DNA from: Marinobacter antarcticus
Lineage (GTDB): Bacteria > Pseudomonadota > Gammaproteobacteria > Pseudomonadales > Oleiphilaceae
Assembly: GCF_011049865.1 (NCBI RefSeq)
Contig: NZ_DRGY01000138.1
Location: 37,025-101,024 of the forward strand
Length of the DNA stretch: 64,000 bases
Direction: 5' to 3'
The position numbers and the translations under genes are program-made. The notes beneath the pieces were generated by a model that did no database searches, was not told the DNA's origin, and saw only the letters and a program-made list of their open reading frames with translations. Positions 52,776 through 61,781 of this stretch are shown here, piece by piece. How positions within the stretch are numbered: position 1 is the stretch's first letter; each line of letters starts with the position of its first letter.

Positions 52776-54419
52776 ATGGTACAGACACGAATTTTACCTG
52801 CGGCTGAAAATGCCCACCAGTACCCTCTGTTGATCAAACAGCTGCTGCTTTCGGGGCCGCGATATTCTCCGGATCAGGAAATTGTTTACGCCAACCGAAG
52901 CAAGTACACCTACACCGACCTGGTAGAGCGCATTCATCGCCTGGCTAACGCCCTTGCCGATGCGGGCGTAAAGCCAGGCGATACGGTCGCGGTTATGGAC
53001 TGGGACACCCCCCGGTATCTGGAATGCTTTTTCGCGATCCCCATGATGGGCGCCGTGCTGCACACGATAAACGTACGCCTGTCACCGGAGCAGATTGTGT
53101 ACACCATGAACCACGCCGAAGACGACGTGGTGCTGGTACACGATGATTTTCTGCCCATTCTGGACGCCGTTCGTGACGATATCAAAACCGTCAAAACCTA
53201 CATCCAGCTTAGCGACAACAAAACGGCGAAAAGCACACAACTCAATACGGCCGGCGAATACGAAGCGCTTCTGGCCAGCGCAGGGGCCGCGTTCGACTTT
53301 CCGGATTTTGATGAGAACAGTGTGGCCACTACCTTCTACACCTCCGGCACTACCGGCAACCCGAAGGGCGTGTTTTTCAGCCATCGCCAGCTGGTGCTGC
53401 ACACGCTGGCCATGACCGGCTCGCTTGCCGCCTACGATGAAATGCCATTGTTGCGATCGTCGTCGGTTTATATGCCGGTAACGCCGATGTTCCACGTGCA
53501 TGCCTGGGGCGTGCCTTACGCGGCCACCATGATGGGCATCAAACAGGTTTACCCCGGCCGCTATGAGCCAGAGTTGCTGGTGGATCTGATCAAGGAACAC
53601 AAGGTGTCTTTCTCGCACTGCGTTCCCACCATCATGCAGATGCTAATGGGCACAGAGTCCATCAAAACAGCAGACCTGAGTAACTGGCACGTATTGATTG
53701 GCGGCAGCGCGTTGACCAAAGGCCTGTGTGACGCGGGCGCCAAGCTCGGCATTCGCATGTACACGGGCTATGGCATGTCAGAAACCTGTCCGTTGCTCAG
53801 TGCAACCCATCTCAAACCCGAAGATCTTGAATTGCCGCTGCCGCAGCAAACCGCCAAGCGCGTCAAGACCGGCATCGCAATCCCCATGGTAGAACTGGAC
53901 ATTATGGACCCTGCCGGGAATATGGTGGCCCACGACGGCAAGGCCCAGGGCGAAGTGGTTGCCCGGGCCCCCTGGCTGACCCAGAGTTATTTCAAAGAGC
54001 CGGCCAAAGGCGAGGAGCTCTGGGAAGGCGGCTGGCTGCACACGGGCGACGTTGCCTCCATCGAGCCAGACCACACGCTCATCATCAAGGATCGCATCAA
54101 GGATGTGATCAAAACCGGCGGTGAGTGGCTGTCATCTCTTGATCTGGAAAATCTGATCAGCCAACACCCGGCCGTCGAAGGGGCTGCCGTTGTGGGTATT
54201 GCGGATGAGAAATGGGGCGAGCGGCCCTGTGCTCTGGTCACGCTCAAGCCGGGCGAACGCGCGACTAAGGAAGACATACAGGCCCACCTGCAGCACTATG
54301 TGGATAACGGTGAAATCAACAAATGGGCGATCCCTGCCCGGATCGATTTTGTTGACGATATTCCGAAAACAAGCGTCGGCAAAATTAACAAAAAGCTGAT
54401 TCGTGACCAGTTGCAGTAA
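52776..54419 (+). CDS. Fatty-acyl-CoA ligase (AlkK/DmdB-like, AMP-forming)
   Basis: 547 residues, cytosolic. AMP-binding motifs YTSGTTGNPKGV, GYGMSETCP and GGWLHTGDVA, the hinge IKDRIKDVIKTGGEWLSS, and the catalytic Lys region KTSVGKINKK near the end. The length and HVHAWGVPYAATMMGIKQVYPGRYEP fit the medium-chain AlkK group, which includes methylmercaptopropionate-CoA ligases. Probably activates medium-chain fatty acids arising from alkane oxidation. Monocistronic by position; a stem-loop follows. Confidence 0.9.
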   Translation: MVQTRILPAAENAHQYPLLIKQLLLSGPRYSPDQEIVYANRSKYTYTDLVERIHRLANALADAGVKPGDTVAVMDWDTPRYLECFFAIPMMGAVLHTINVRLSPEQIVYTMNHAEDDVVLVHDDFLPILDAVRDDIKTVKTYIQLSDNKTAKSTQLNTAGEYEALLASAGAAFDFPDFDENSVATTFYTSGTTGNPKGVFFSHRQLVLHTLAMTGSLAAYDEMPLLRSSSVYMPVTPMFHVHAWGVPYAATMMGIKQVYPGRYEPELLVDLIKEHKVSFSHCVPTIMQMLMGTESIKTADLSNWHVLIGGSALTKGLCDAGAKLGIRMYTGYGMSETCPLLSATHLKPEDLELPLPQQTAKRVKTGIAIPMVELDIMDPAGNMVAHDGKAQGEVVARAPWLTQSYFKEPAKGEELWEGGWLHTGDVASIEPDHTLIIKDRIKDVIKTGGEWLSSLDLENLISQHPAVEGAAVVGIADEKWGERPCALVTLKPGERATKEDIQAHLQHYVDNGEINKWAIPARIDFVDDIPKTSVGKINKKLIRDQLQ

Positions 54420-54438
54420 ACCGTTCTGATGCCGCAAC

Positions 54439-54463
54439 GGCCCGCCAGGTTTTCCTGCGGGCC
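54439..54463. terminator. Stem-loop between convergent ligase and RidA genes
   Basis: GGCCCGC (54439-54445) and GCGGGCC (54457-54463), extended inward by AGG/CCT across a one-base bulge, with a TTTT loop. Stable but without a downstream U-run, so termination strength is uncertain. Confidence 0.6.
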
Positions 54464-54498
54464 ATACTTGGTGCCCCAAACCCATCACATCCGGAGCG

Positions 54499-54891
54499 TT
54501 AGCCCCGGGTGGCGATCACGTCCAACTCAACCATTAGCTCCGGCAATGCCAGCGACTGAACGCCGACCGTCGTATCTGCCGGCCAGGGTTCAGAAAAGTA
54601 ACGGTGGCGCATAGACATAATGTATTCGAAATGGGCCATATCCGTGAGATAAACGGTCACCTTGAAAATTCGTTCAATTCCGGAGCCTGCGGATTCCAGT
54701 GCCCGCTTGATGTTGAACATGGCCTGTTCGATCTGGGCGTTGATATCTCCCGCTCCGACAACCTCTCCCGAATCGTTTATCGCCGCCTGGCCGGAAAGAA
54801 AGATTAGGTCGCCGACGCAATGCCCCTGACCAATTGCGAACTCATTGAATACGTCGGGCTCTACCCGAACAGGTTCTGTTCCGATTGTCAT
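54499..54891 (-). CDS. RidA family protein (enamine/imine deaminase-like)
   Basis: 130 residues of the RidA/YjgF superfamily: GDLIFLSGQAAI, QAMFNIKRALESAGSGIERIFKVTVYLTDM and LALPELMVELDVIATRG. Archetypal RidA hydrolyses reactive enamine/imine intermediates to ketones plus ammonia. The canonical catalytic Arg near the end is not evident: MVELDVIA stands where RidA proper has an Arg-rich strand. It may thus belong to a Rid subfamily tied to a pathway. Last gene of the minus-strand operon, 40 nt after the PrpR-like activator. Confidence 0.88.
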   Translation of the reverse strand: MTIGTEPVRVEPDVFNEFAIGQGHCVGDLIFLSGQAAINDSGEVVGAGDINAQIEQAMFNIKRALESAGSGIERIFKVTVYLTDMAHFEYIMSMRHRYFSEPWPADTTVGVQSLALPELMVELDVIATRG

Positions 54892-54931
54892 TGTGCCTCC
54901 CTCATCGTGTCACCTTGCTCAGATTTGCACA

Positions 54932-56812
54932 CTAACCCCCACCCGTTTGAGGTTTGAGCTGCTTTAACCTCCGCCACAGGGTTGTCTGGCTGATTCCCAG
55001 ATATTCCGCGGCGCGGGTTTTGTTGCCATCAAACTGATCCAGCACCTTGAGGATTTCCTCCTGTTCCAGCGCCTGAAGGTGACCGCCTCCCACCGAATCC
55101 GTTAACGGCGTCACGGGCGCCTCAAACAACTCTGGAATGAGTGTGGGTAGATGCGCGGAAAACTGGCCGATGGAATCATAAAGAGTCGAGGATACCAACA
55201 GACGCTCGAGCAGGTTTTCAAGCTGGCGAACGTTACCGGGCCAGTGGTATCGATGAAAGTGAGGAATGAGAGTGGAGACCAGCGACGCCTCATCTGCATC
55301 AATCTGGTAGCGCTTACCCAGCAGCGTAATAAAGTGCCGGGTCAAGGGTTCGATATCTTCCGGGCGCTCTCTCAGAGGCGGCAAGCTGACAATGAACACG
55401 TTAAGCCGATAGTAGAGATCTTCCCGAAAACGACCCGCCCGAACTTCCTCGATAAGGTTGTGAGTGGTCGCTGCCACAAACTTGATATTCAGCGCAATAG
55501 ACCTGCGCGATCCCACAGGCCGGACTTCCCTTTCCTGGAGAACTCTCAGCAATTTTGCCTGCTGAGGCATGGGCAGCGAATTGATCTCGTCCATAAAAAA
55601 GGTGCCGTTATTTGCAGACTCCAGCAAACCGGACTTACCCCCGCTACGGGAATTGGTGAAAGCGCCGTCAGCGTACCCGAACAGCTCAGACTCAAACAGT
55701 TCTCCGGGAATGGCTGCGCAATTAACGGCAACAAACGGTCCGTCCCGGTTGGAACTCGACTCGTGAACAATGCGCGCCGCAAGCTCCTTTCCCGTTCCGG
55801 TTTCGCCCCGCACCAGCACGGCTCCGGGCGTTGCGCCGTAAACCCTAAGGAAGTGCTTCACCTCTGCCATGGACAAGGATTGGGAAATGAGCCGTTCAGC
55901 CGATGAACCCGTCTCAACGCTTCTATGGGGCGCCGCCTTGATCGAATACAGATGGCCTACGCGCTTGCCGTCCATATCGAACGCAGCTTTGTCGACTCGA
56001 CATAAGCGGTCATCAAGCAGTATGGCTTCGGCGACCGTATTCGGCGCCTGCAAAAAACGCCCGTCCAGAAAGCGATCAATCCGCTTGTTACAGACCAACC
56101 CGTTCACCAACTGCAAAGCCTGGCGATTGAAGCCAATTACCTGTTCATCACGATTGGTGATAATGGCGGCTACCGACGACTGATCCAGCAAAAACTGGCC
56201 AAACGCCCGCTGTTCGCCTTCACGCTTGTACTCACCCGCAACGGCAATAGCCTTTCGCACCATCTGCCGGCAAGCGTCTCGGGAATAAATCAAGATGTAG
56301 GGAATATCGGCCTGCTCTGCCAGATCGCAAACGTAGCTGGTTCCGATCACCACCCCGAACCCGCCTTTGTCGATCCCGTTGAAAATGTCTTTTGCCTCTT
56401 CCGCCGTTTGGTACGTGCGATGGACAATCTCGACTCCTTCAACGTAATCCAGAAACTCCGTCCAGGCGCCCTGATGTTCATGGGTCAATATCAGCATGGT
56501 ACGGCTGACTTGCCGGGCCTTGAGCACCGCATTCACGAGATCTGACTGAAGGACTTTTAGCGCCACCACCGGCACCGGCAGCGTATCCTGCAGGTAGAAA
56601 GCGTTGGCACCTGCACTGACAAACACATCAACGGCATCGTGCTCCACCAGCCTTCGAGCCGACATCAGTGCGTCATTGAAAATACTGTCAATAATGATGA
56701 CATCCGCAATCGATGCGAACTCGGGTATCAATGAATGAACCAGTTTGCTCAGCTTGGAGTTGCCAATAAGGCACACTCTTACCCGGCTGGTTTCGGCATT
56801 ATTGAAGTCCAA
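54932..56812 (-). CDS. PrpR-like sigma-54-dependent transcriptional activator
   Basis: 626 residues. The N-terminal PrpR sensor domain (about 10-195) in PrpR itself binds 2-methylcitrate, which suggests a small polycarboxylate or similar effector. A PAS-like region (205-290) follows, then AAA+ (310-545) with Walker A GETGTGKE (336-343) and a Fis-type helix-turn-helix at the end (GNKTRAAEYLGISQTTLWRRL). The sigma-54 contact loop reads GAFTNS (383-388) instead of GAFTGA/S. It sits inside the hyuAB-leuCD operon, 25 nt after leuD, and presumably controls it. No receiver domain, so it senses ligand directly. Confidence 0.9.
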   Translation of the reverse strand: MDFNNAETSRVRVCLIGNSKLSKLVHSLIPEFASIADVIIIDSIFNDALMSARRLVEHDAVDVFVSAGANAFYLQDTLPVPVVALKVLQSDLVNAVLKARQVSRTMLILTHEHQGAWTEFLDYVEGVEIVHRTYQTAEEAKDIFNGIDKGGFGVVIGTSYVCDLAEQADIPYILIYSRDACRQMVRKAIAVAGEYKREGEQRAFGQFLLDQSSVAAIITNRDEQVIGFNRQALQLVNGLVCNKRIDRFLDGRFLQAPNTVAEAILLDDRLCRVDKAAFDMDGKRVGHLYSIKAAPHRSVETGSSAERLISQSLSMAEVKHFLRVYGATPGAVLVRGETGTGKELAARIVHESSSNRDGPFVAVNCAAIPGELFESELFGYADGAFTNSRSGGKSGLLESANNGTFFMDEINSLPMPQQAKLLRVLQEREVRPVGSRRSIALNIKFVAATTHNLIEEVRAGRFREDLYYRLNVFIVSLPPLRERPEDIEPLTRHFITLLGKRYQIDADEASLVSTLIPHFHRYHWPGNVRQLENLLERLLVSSTLYDSIGQFSAHLPTLIPELFEAPVTPLTDSVGGGHLQALEQEEILKVLDQFDGNKTRAAEYLGISQTTLWRRLKQLKPQTGGG

Positions 56813-56837
56813 CGCAATTCTCCCCCGTGCTGGCTAC

Positions 56838-57473
56838 TTAACGGAACATCCAGGGCTCAACGGAGCGACGCTGCGCCTCATATTCAAGAATGGTCTCACC
56901 CAAAGCCATGGTGCGGCCAATATCGTCCAGGCCACTCAGCAGATTGTCCCGGCGACCCGGCTCCACCACAAAAGACCAGACATTTTCACCCTGTACAATC
57001 TCGCAGCGTTCAAGATCAACTGTCAGTGACACTTCTCCCGGCTGACTTGCAAGTTCGAACAACCTGTCGATAACAGACTGCGCAAGAATGACCGGGAGCA
57101 GGCCATTGTTGAAACAGTTGTTAAAGAAGATATCACCGAAACTGGGCGCCAGCACCACGCGAACACCATAATCGTGCAACGCCCAGACAGCATGTTCTCT
57201 GGATGATCCGCATCCGAAGTTTGCACCCGCCAGCAGAACAGTCCCGCGATCAAAAGGGGGCTGGTTGAGAATGAAATCAGGATCCGGTCGTCGATCGCCC
57301 ACGGGAATATCCACATCACCCGGGTCAAGGTAGCGTTCATCATCGAAAAGAAAATCACCGTAACCGGTTTTCCCCAGCATCTTCAAATACTGTTTGGGGA
57401 GAATGGCATCCGTATCAACATTGGCCCGATTGAAGGGAATAACCAGGCCTGCGTGTGCTGTGAAGGGCTCCAT
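56838..57473 (-). CDS. leuD: LeuD-type hydro-lyase small subunit
   Basis: 211 residues from the ATG complementary to 57471-57473. GGGAG lies 7 nt upstream, and the start is 1 nt after the leuC stop. A swivel domain of the aconitase superfamily with FNRANVDTDAILPKQYL and the substrate-binding loop LAGANFGCGSSREHAVWAL. With LeuC it normally isomerises 2- to 3-isopropylmalate. Because the operon lacks leuB and contains amide-degradation genes, it may serve a related hydratase reaction such as maleate or citraconate hydration. Family is certain, pathway is not. Confidence 0.88.
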   Translation of the reverse strand: MEPFTAHAGLVIPFNRANVDTDAILPKQYLKMLGKTGYGDFLFDDERYLDPGDVDIPVGDRRPDPDFILNQPPFDRGTVLLAGANFGCGSSREHAVWALHDYGVRVVLAPSFGDIFFNNCFNNGLLPVILAQSVIDRLFELASQPGEVSLTVDLERCEIVQGENVWSFVVEPGRRDNLLSGLDDIGRTMALGETILEYEAQRRSVEPWMFR

Positions 57474-57474
57474 A

Positions 57475-58884
57475 TCATAGCTCCCGAACATCGGTGAGTT
57501 TTCCGGTCAGCGCAGCCGCTGCGGCCATCAGGGGGCTCATGAGGTGGGTTTGGCCACCCTTGCCTTGCCGTCCTTCAAAATTACGATTGGAGGTTGAAGC
57601 ACAGCGCTCACCCGGCTGCAAACGATCGTCGTTCATTCCGAGGCACATGGAACAGCCGGCGGCGCGCCACTCAAAGCCGGCTTTCTGGAATATCGTATCC
57701 AGGCCCTCTCGTTCAGCCTGAAGCCGAATCTGACCAGAGCCAGGAACAATCAGTGCCTGCGCGACAGACCGGCTTATTTTTCGACCCTTAACCAGGTTTG
57801 CGACGGCTCTGAGATCCTCTATACGCGCATTGGTACAGGAACCAATAAACACCTTGTCTATCGGCAAACCTTTCAGCGCCTGCCCGGGCTCAAGCCCCAT
57901 GTAGTCCAGTGTGCGCTTCATTGAATTCTGCGCGGCTGCGTCAGGTCCCGCAGAGTCCGGCACACAACCGTCGATACCGACCACCATTTCCGGAGACGTA
58001 CCCCAGGTCACCTGTGGCACCAACGCGGAGACCGGAAAATACTCCTCTCGATCAAACACAGCGTCTTCGTCGGAGCGCAGCGACTGCCAATAGCGACAGG
58101 CATTTGCATACTCTGTGCCTTCAGGCGCATGGGGCCGGCCTCGGACATAGGCCTCAGTAATGGCGTCATACGCAATCATGCCGGCCCGGGCGCCCGCCTC
58201 AATACTCATATTGCAGATGGTCATGCGCCCTTCCATGGACATAGTGCGTATCGCCTCTCCGGCATACTCAATGGCATAACCGGTTCCACCAGCGGTGCCG
58301 ATGCGGCCGATTAACGCCAGAATCAAATCCTTGGGCGTAACGCCAAAACCCATCGCCCCGTCAAACACCACCCGCATGTTTTTTTGGCGCTGGGTGCGTA
58401 ATGTCTGAGACGCCAGCACGTGTTCGACCTCGCTGGTGCCGATGCCCATGGCCAATGTGGCAAACGCACCGTGGGTTGCCGTGTGGGAATCACCGCAGAC
58501 AATAGTCATGCCTGGCAGGGTGAGTCCCTGCTCGGGGCCCACCACGTGCACAATACCCTGGCGGGCGTCTTCCAGTTCAATAAGAGGGATACCAAACTCG
58601 TGGCAGTTCCGGGTCAGGGTTTCAACCTGAACCCGCGCCACCCGGTCGGCAATACCGGCAACCCCAAGCTCCCGGCGCCGGGTTGGTACGGCGTGATCGG
58701 GAACCGCCACGTTAGGGCCAATGCGCCAGGGCTTGCGGCCGGCTGCGCGCAAACCTGAAAACGCCTGGGGAGACGTCACTTCGTGGAGCAGGTGCCTGTC
58801 CACGTAAAGCAGGGCCGAGCCGTCTGGTAGCTCAGCCACCAGGTGCCGGTTCCAAAGCTTGTCGTAAAGCGTCTGTGACGCCAT
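57475..58884 (-). CDS. leuC: LeuC-type hydro-lyase large subunit (4Fe-4S)
   Basis: 469 residues, the normal LeuC length. The three 4Fe-4S ligands are Cys350 (IGSCTNAR), Cys411 and Cys414 (GCSMCLGMN). Other hallmarks are [40 protein letters not shown] and [16 protein letters not shown], all strongly LeuC-like. The classical reaction is isopropylmalate isomerisation in leucine synthesis. Its neighbours (hydantoinase AB, amidase, RidA, PrpR-like activator) argue for a second, catabolic copy acting on another unsaturated or hydroxy dicarboxylate. 13 nt after the Cys-rich lipoprotein. Confidence 0.9.
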   Translation of the reverse strand: MASQTLYDKLWNRHLVAELPDGSALLYVDRHLLHEVTSPQAFSGLRAAGRKPWRIGPNVAVPDHAVPTRRRELGVAGIADRVARVQVETLTRNCHEFGIPLIELEDARQGIVHVVGPEQGLTLPGMTIVCGDSHTATHGAFATLAMGIGTSEVEHVLASQTLRTQRQKNMRVVFDGAMGFGVTPKDLILALIGRIGTAGGTGYAIEYAGEAIRTMSMEGRMTICNMSIEAGARAGMIAYDAITEAYVRGRPHAPEGTEYANACRYWQSLRSDEDAVFDREEYFPVSALVPQVTWGTSPEMVVGIDGCVPDSAGPDAAAQNSMKRTLDYMGLEPGQALKGLPIDKVFIGSCTNARIEDLRAVANLVKGRKISRSVAQALIVPGSGQIRLQAEREGLDTIFQKAGFEWRAAGCSMCLGMNDDRLQPGERCASTSNRNFEGRQGKGGQTHLMSPLMAAAAALTGKLTDVREL

Positions 58885-58897
58885 GCCGCTATCCTCG

Positions 58898-59341
58898 TTA
58901 TGAACGCTTCATTGCAGCCTGAACCGTCTCCCAGTCAAGCCACTGATAAAGATCCTTACCTTCGTCGGCGTCGAGTCGGTAACCGCACCAGGTGTCCAAC
59001 CGGCCATTCTGCAAAGGTTCAATAATGCAGTAAGGCCGCGCGCAATCCGCTTCTTCCAGACCGCTATCCGCCAGCGTTTGGCGACTGTTCGAAAGTTGTT
59101 GTTGCGCCCTGTTCTGAGCTCCCACGTTCTCGGCTGCCAGCGCTTTTACGTTGTCGCGAAAGCCACGCACATAGGCTTGCCGGTACGCCTGGCACGCCTC
59201 TGGAGTGTCTGCAAGCCGCTCGACGAACGCCGTTCGGTTTTCTCCTCCAGCCTTCAGCTCGGGTTGCACAGCACACCCGAAAAGGCTTATCAAAACCGCC
59301 AGAGCCGAAACTCTCCTAAGCCAGAAACCGGAGGGCCTCAT
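58898..59341 (-). CDS. Cys-containing lipoprotein of unknown function
   Basis: 147 residues from the ATG complementary to 59339-59341; an ATG at 59362 would add 7 residues and neither has a strong ribosome site. The signal peptide has two Arg, a hydrophobic core and lipobox-like LFGC. The mature part is helical ([32 protein letters not shown]), then carries a CARPYC and WCGYRLD segment that could form disulphides. No family recognised. It overlaps the amidase gene by 26 nt and precedes leuC by 13 nt, so it is embedded in the catabolic operon. Confidence 0.7.
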   Translation of the reverse strand: MRPSGFWLRRVSALAVLISLFGCAVQPELKAGGENRTAFVERLADTPEACQAYRQAYVRGFRDNVKALAAENVGAQNRAQQQLSNSRQTLADSGLEEADCARPYCIIEPLQNGRLDTWCGYRLDADEGKDLYQWLDWETVQAAMKRS

Positions 59342-59906
59342 CGAGAGGAAGCACGTCGACATATTTAATTCCCAAATCTCGCAGATTCGCCTCGTGCGCC
59401 GAGGCATCGCGGTCGCCTACCGCCTCCCTCGGAACCAGAGTGCGATAGTTGTATTGCAGGCTGTCCAGAGCGGTTGCACGAACGCAACCGCTGGTTGTGA
59501 GCCCGGTCACGACCGTGCCGTCCACGGCGGCGGCCTGAAGCCTCTCATGCAAATCCGTTGCAAAAAAGCCGCTGGCCCAGTGCTTGACCAACACCGGCTC
59601 ATCCGAAAGAGGCGCGAGCCTTGCATCGATTTCTTCCAGCCCGGAGCCAACCTGAAGCACATTCAGCGCCGGCAGTTTTTCCCGAAACACCGTTGCCTGG
59701 GATTCATCAGAATAGGCAACGGTGGTAAAAAGCACCGGCCAGCCCCGCTCCCGAAAAAATGCGAGCAATTGCCGGTTGGCCTCCACAACGCTGTCGGCAT
59801 TCGACGCCAGAGGGCTGAGCGCCGGGTTGGTAAACCCGACGCACATATCCACCAGGATCAGGGCGTAACGATTCCCACGCCGCAATACATTGGATTCCAG
59901 TTGCAT
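59316..59906 (-). CDS. Isochorismatase-like cysteine hydrolase (N-carbamoylsarcosine/maleamate amidase type)
   Basis: 196 residues from the ATG complementary to 59904-59906, which overlaps the hyuB stop by 1 nt and has GGAG upstream. The Asp-Lys-Cys triad is present: Asp20 in LVDMCVGF, Lys108 in LVKHWASGFFATDL, Cys141 in TTSGCVRAT. The segment DSLQYNYRTLVPREAVGDR followed by HEANLRDLGIKYVDVL resembles N-carbamoylsarcosine amidases and maleamate amidohydrolases (NicF). Predicted to split an amide or carbamoyl group, releasing ammonia, from the product of the hydantoinase. Confidence 0.85.
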   Translation of the reverse strand: MQLESNVLRRGNRYALILVDMCVGFTNPALSPLASNADSVVEANRQLLAFFRERGWPVLFTTVAYSDESQATVFREKLPALNVLQVGSGLEEIDARLAPLSDEPVLVKHWASGFFATDLHERLQAAAVDGTVVTGLTTSGCVRATALDSLQYNYRTLVPREAVGDRDASAHEANLRDLGIKYVDVLPLDEALRFLA

Positions 59907-61777
59907 CAGTGCGCTCCGGACGTTTTCCAGACGGGTGTTGCAGGGGCCGGTAATCCGGTTTCTGCCTCGCACCTGGCTTTGATTTCCTCAATGGTGCCCC
60001 CTCTGGAGAATAGATCGTTGCTGTTGCGGGAGAGCGCCATTTCGGCTCGTAATTCCGTGGTACCTCCAGCATCGACTTTGCCCATTCTGTCCAGTATCAC
60101 GCCGTAGCGACGGGCACCGTCAACACTGACCAGCCCCTTGAGAACGTCCGTTGCAACCGTTGCAGGATCGCGTTCCAGAGGGTTTCCCCAACCGCCGCCA
60201 CCCCAGGTATCAAAGATCACCAGATCCCCGGCTTCGACCTTTATGTGATCGCATTTGGACGGGAGAATCCGGCTCTCACCGTTTGCTTTGATCAGCTCCT
60301 TGCGGCTGCGCATGCCGGGGTCACCGCCAATAACGCCCCAGGGGTAAGTCAGCCAGCGATCATCGTGGATAGAGATCTCTCCGTCAGCCAGAAGCCGATA
60401 CGCCATCCGTATGCCGTTACCACCACGGTGTTTGCCCGCACCACCCGAATCCGTAATCGTTTCATACGTCTCGATCCGGAGCGGGAAATAGGCTTCTACA
60501 AACTCGTTGGGCACGTTGGTGAAGTTAGGCCAGAGGCTGTGACCGTCTGGCCCATCGCCGATCGGACGACCGGGAATGCCGCCAAAACCAATCTGGAACA
60601 GCTGGAACCACTCGCCTTTTGCGTCATAGCCTGAATACATGAAGTGCGGTGAATCCGAGAAGCCGGCCGCGTTCATGGCGTCCGGTGTTCCCTGCCCCAA
60701 CAAACCACCCATAACATCAAAGATGCGGCCCAGCAGGTGCGTGCGACAGGAAAGCGCCGCCGGGAAGTTTGGTTTCAGAATAGAGCCCTGCGGAATGCGC
60801 ACGTCTACCAGGTCGTAGAACCCGTCGTTGAACAGAATCGAGGGATCAAACAGGTTGATGGTGAACGCGCCAAAGAACATCTTGAACATTTCCTCGTTGA
60901 GGAAGTAGTTCACAGATGAAGGCGCCTGAGGATCGGTTCCCTCGAAGTCAAAAATGGCTATATCACCCTCGCGCCACATGGTGCAGCGAATGGTGTAAGG
61001 GCCGAGGCCCGCGCCGTCATCACAGATGTAATCTTCAAAAGACCGCTTTTCTTCAGGCACAACGTTGCGAATGATTTCGCGCATAGCCACGTAGTTGCGC
61101 TGCAACATCATGCCCAGTGCGCTCGCGAAGACGTCATCGCCAAAACGGTCTGCCAATTCCACACAACGGCGCCCGGCCGTGCGGCAGGATGCCACTATGG
61201 CGTTGAAATCAGACCGGTTCCAGCTCGGCATCCGCACGTTGTGCAGGATCAGTTCCAGCACGTCGTGATTCAGCACGCCTTGCTTGTAGATCTTAACCGG
61301 CGGAATCCGGATGCCTTCTTCAAAAATCGTCTGGGCATCGGTTGGCAAACTGCCTGGAACCTTACCGCCAACGTCCGACATATGGCCAAACATGGCAGCC
61401 CAGTTGATCAGACGACCATCCTTGAACACCGGCACCAGCACCAGCCAGTCTGGCAAGTGACTCACGGCGCCATCGCACATGTAGGGGTCGTTGGTCAGGA
61501 AAATATCGCCTTCCTCAATATCGCCACCGTAGGACTGCATAAAGCCTGTGATGAACGAGCCAAACTGACCCACTACCATTTTGCCTTCGTGGTTGGCGAT
61601 CATCGGGAATGCATCGCCCTGCTCCCGGATTCCCGGCGACATGGCGGTTCGGATCAATACCGCATCCATCTCGTTACGGGCGTTGGCCATGGCATTCTCG
61701 ATAATATCGAGGGTAACGGTATCCACATCAATCCGCTTGAGCGCGGTCGTATTCGGTTGAATAATATTCGCAGGCAT
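59906..61777 (-). CDS. hyuB: Hydantoinase/oxoprolinase family subunit B
   Basis: 623 residues of the HyuB family, which includes N-methylhydantoinase, 5-oxoprolinase, caprolactamase and acetophenone/acetone carboxylase subunits. Conserved segments: VLIRTAMSPGIREQGDAFPMI, GDIFLTNDPYMCDGAVSHLPDW and FGHMSDVGGKVPGS near the N-terminus, and GGAGKHRGGNGIRMAYRL later. With HyuA it uses ATP to activate and hydrolyse a cyclic amide or imide bond. It starts 4 nt after hyuA and its stop overlaps the amidase start. No gamma subunit of the acetone carboxylase kind is present. Confidence 0.9.
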   Translation of the reverse strand: MPANIIQPNTTALKRIDVDTVTLDIIENAMANARNEMDAVLIRTAMSPGIREQGDAFPMIANHEGKMVVGQFGSFITGFMQSYGGDIEEGDIFLTNDPYMCDGAVSHLPDWLVLVPVFKDGRLINWAAMFGHMSDVGGKVPGSLPTDAQTIFEEGIRIPPVKIYKQGVLNHDVLELILHNVRMPSWNRSDFNAIVASCRTAGRRCVELADRFGDDVFASALGMMLQRNYVAMREIIRNVVPEEKRSFEDYICDDGAGLGPYTIRCTMWREGDIAIFDFEGTDPQAPSSVNYFLNEEMFKMFFGAFTINLFDPSILFNDGFYDLVDVRIPQGSILKPNFPAALSCRTHLLGRIFDVMGGLLGQGTPDAMNAAGFSDSPHFMYSGYDAKGEWFQLFQIGFGGIPGRPIGDGPDGHSLWPNFTNVPNEFVEAYFPLRIETYETITDSGGAGKHRGGNGIRMAYRLLADGEISIHDDRWLTYPWGVIGGDPGMRSRKELIKANGESRILPSKCDHIKVEAGDLVIFDTWGGGGWGNPLERDPATVATDVLKGLVSVDGARRYGVILDRMGKVDAGGTTELRAEMALSRNSNDLFSRGGTIEEIKARCEAETGLPAPATPVWKTSGAH

Positions 61778-61781
61778 ACGA

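Noticed and set aside
56838..58884. leuCD taken as the leucine biosynthesis genes
   Set aside because: The sequences allow it, but there is no leuB or leuA and the operon partners are catabolic. Kept as LeuC/LeuD-type with pathway open.
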